Part shown: in pieces, positions 4,803-5,815 of the stretch
Position numbering within the stretch: the first letter of the stretch is position 1
How the letters are laid out: each line of letters starts with the position of its first letter
Origin: GCA-2687515 sp046582475
GTDB lineage: Bacteria > Pseudomonadota > Alphaproteobacteria > Rhodospirillales > UBA2165
Assembly (NCBI GenBank): GCA_046582475.1
Contig: JAYGEH010000407.1
Location: 1 to 5,815, forward strand
Length of the DNA stretch: 5,815 bases
Reading direction: 5' to 3'
Position numbers and translations under genes: made by a program
Notes under the pieces: generated by a model
What the model saw: the letters and a program-made list of their open reading frames with translations, nothing else
What the model was told of the DNA's origin: nothing
The model's database searches: none

Positions 4803-5815
4803 ATGTATTTACAGAACATGTGGTATGTGGGCGCTTGGTCGCATGACGTGACCAACGAGCCCAAGCAACATTGGATGCTGGACGAGCCGCTGGTGTTTTA
4901 CCGCACCGAAGCCGGCCAGGCGATTGTCCTGCACGACCGCTGCCCGCACCGGTTTGCGCCCCTGTCGACCGGCCAGGTCATCGGCGATGCCATCGAATGT
5001 GGCTATCACGGATTTACCTTCAACCCGGAAGGCAATTGCATCGTTATGCCCGGCGTGGAAAAGACGCCGCCGAATGTCTGCGTGCGCGCCTATCCGGCGG
5101 TGGAAAAATGGGGCTGGGTTTTCGTCTGGATGGGCGAGGCCGACAAGGCCGATGAAAATCTCATTCCCGATTATCATTGGCTCGATGATCCGGAATGGGC
5201 CGGCAAGGGCGACACCATGCATGTGAATGCCAATTACCGGCTCCTGTTCGAGAATTTGATGGACCTGACCCATGCCAAATTCCTGCATAAATCAACCTTG
5301 ACCACGGACAGCGTCACCGAATTTCCGGTTGCCGTGGATTCCGGGGAGCGGACCGTCAACGTGAAACGCACCATGGAAAACATTCCCAACACGTCGCCGC
5401 TTTGGACCAAGGTCGGCGGCTTTACCCAACCGGTCACCCAGTGGCAGGATGTAACCTACACGGCGCCCAATAATGTGATCATCAACATGGGCGTTTATTC
5501 CGCGGAAGGCGCAACCGAGAACAAAGAGATCGAGTTTCGTATCCTCAATGCGCTAACACCGGAAACCAAGGATACGTCGAACTACTTTTGGGCGATCATG
5601 CGAAATTTCAAGCTCGATGACGAAGATCTCACCCAAATGACGTTCGAAGGCAACCGTGAAGCCTTCGTCGAAGACCAATGGATCGTCGCCAAGCAGCACG
5701 AAATGATGCGCACCATGCCGGACGCCAAACCGATTCTCTTTCCCCACGACAAAGCCGTCGTCAAATCGGGCCAGGTGCTGGATAGTTTGATTGCGGCGGA
5801 ACAGGCGGGCGAGGC
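4803..5815 (+). CDS. Rieske non-haem iron oxygenase, VanA-like alpha subunit (3' end missing)
   Basis: At least 337 residues, open to the right edge. It resembles vanillate O-demethylase oxygenase (VanA), which is about 350 residues, so only a short tail is probably missing. The [2Fe-2S] Rieske cluster ligands are C47, H49, C66 and H69 (RCPHRFAPLS and ECGYHGF). The catalytic iron site is H157 and H162 in ENLMDLTHAKFLH, with bridging D154 and probable third ligand D291 in FVEDQWIVAKQ. Such enzymes are cytoplasmic and use NAD(P)H electrons, passed by a reductase, to activate oxygen for O- or N-demethylation or hydroxylation, often of aromatic acids. The 'N-Y-R-L-L-F-E-N-L-M-D-L-T-H' block and the single-subunit look favour the VanA/DdmC/CarA-like branch over two-subunit ring dioxygenases. 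The ATG at 4803 has AGGAG nine bases upstream. No reductase (VanB-like) gene is in view; one may follow to the right. The exact substrate is not known. Confidence 0.92.
   Translation, partial: MYLQNMWYVGAWSHDVTNEPKQHWMLDEPLVFYRTEAGQAIVLHDRCPHRFAPLSTGQVIGDAIECGYHGFTFNPEGNCIVMPGVEKTPPNVCVRAYPAVEKWGWVFVWMGEADKADENLIPDYHWLDDPEWAGKGDTMHVNANYRLLFENLMDLTHAKFLHKSTLTTDSVTEFPVAVDSGERTVNVKRTMENIPNTSPLWTKVGGFTQPVTQWQDVTYTAPNNVIINMGVYSAEGATENKEIEFRILNALTPETKDTSNYFWAIMRNFKLDDEDLTQMTFEGNREAFVEDQWIVAKQHEMMRTMPDAKPILFPHDKAVVKSGQVLDSLIAAEQAGE

Noticed and set aside
4809..5288. A 159-codon open frame on the minus strand
   Set aside because: It is antisense to the Rieske domain of the oxygenase, where all metal ligands are in the plus-strand frame.

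Overview
The window looks like a piece of an alphaproteobacterial chromosome. The evidence is high G+C (about 60% by eye), strong third-position GC bias that leaves long open frames on the antisense strands, and a gene set common in that class: a cyclase-TolB-TPR protein, a small sulfotransferase-family P-loop protein and a Rieske oxygenase. No tRNA, rRNA, CRISPR array, insertion sequence or phage gene is visible.

Left part (1-1997, minus strand): a compact ABC importer operon of the nitrate/sulfonate/taurine (NitT/TauT) type. Reading right to left it encodes an ATPase, a first permease and a second, different permease that runs off the left edge. The gaps are 27 and 13 bases. No substrate-binding protein is inside the window, so the substrate is unknown.

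Middle (2126-3953, minus strand): a class III nucleotide cyclase followed by a TolB-like domain and TPR repeats. In relatives this is one protein of about 580-600 residues. Here a one-base loss of frame near 2780-2801 splits it into a 380-residue cyclase/TolB part and a 204-residue TPR part, which meet in an ATGA stop/start overlap. Restoring one base gives a single 584-codon frame. The gene ends in a clean intrinsic terminator whose loop contains the stop codon, and it starts from a good sigma-70-like promoter.

Right part (3986-5815, plus strand): a divergent promoter, overlapped by a perfect 8-bp inverted repeat that may be an operator, leads into a 208-residue sulfotransferase-like protein. 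A VanA-like Rieske non-haem iron oxygenase follows 118 bases later and is cut by the right edge. The two may form one unit acting on small aromatic or other organic compounds. A link to the importer on the left is only a guess.

I did not find a clearly new biological system. The points most worth checking are the split cyclase, its altered purine-recognition positions, the stop codon inside the terminator, and the operator/promoter arrangement between the divergent genes.
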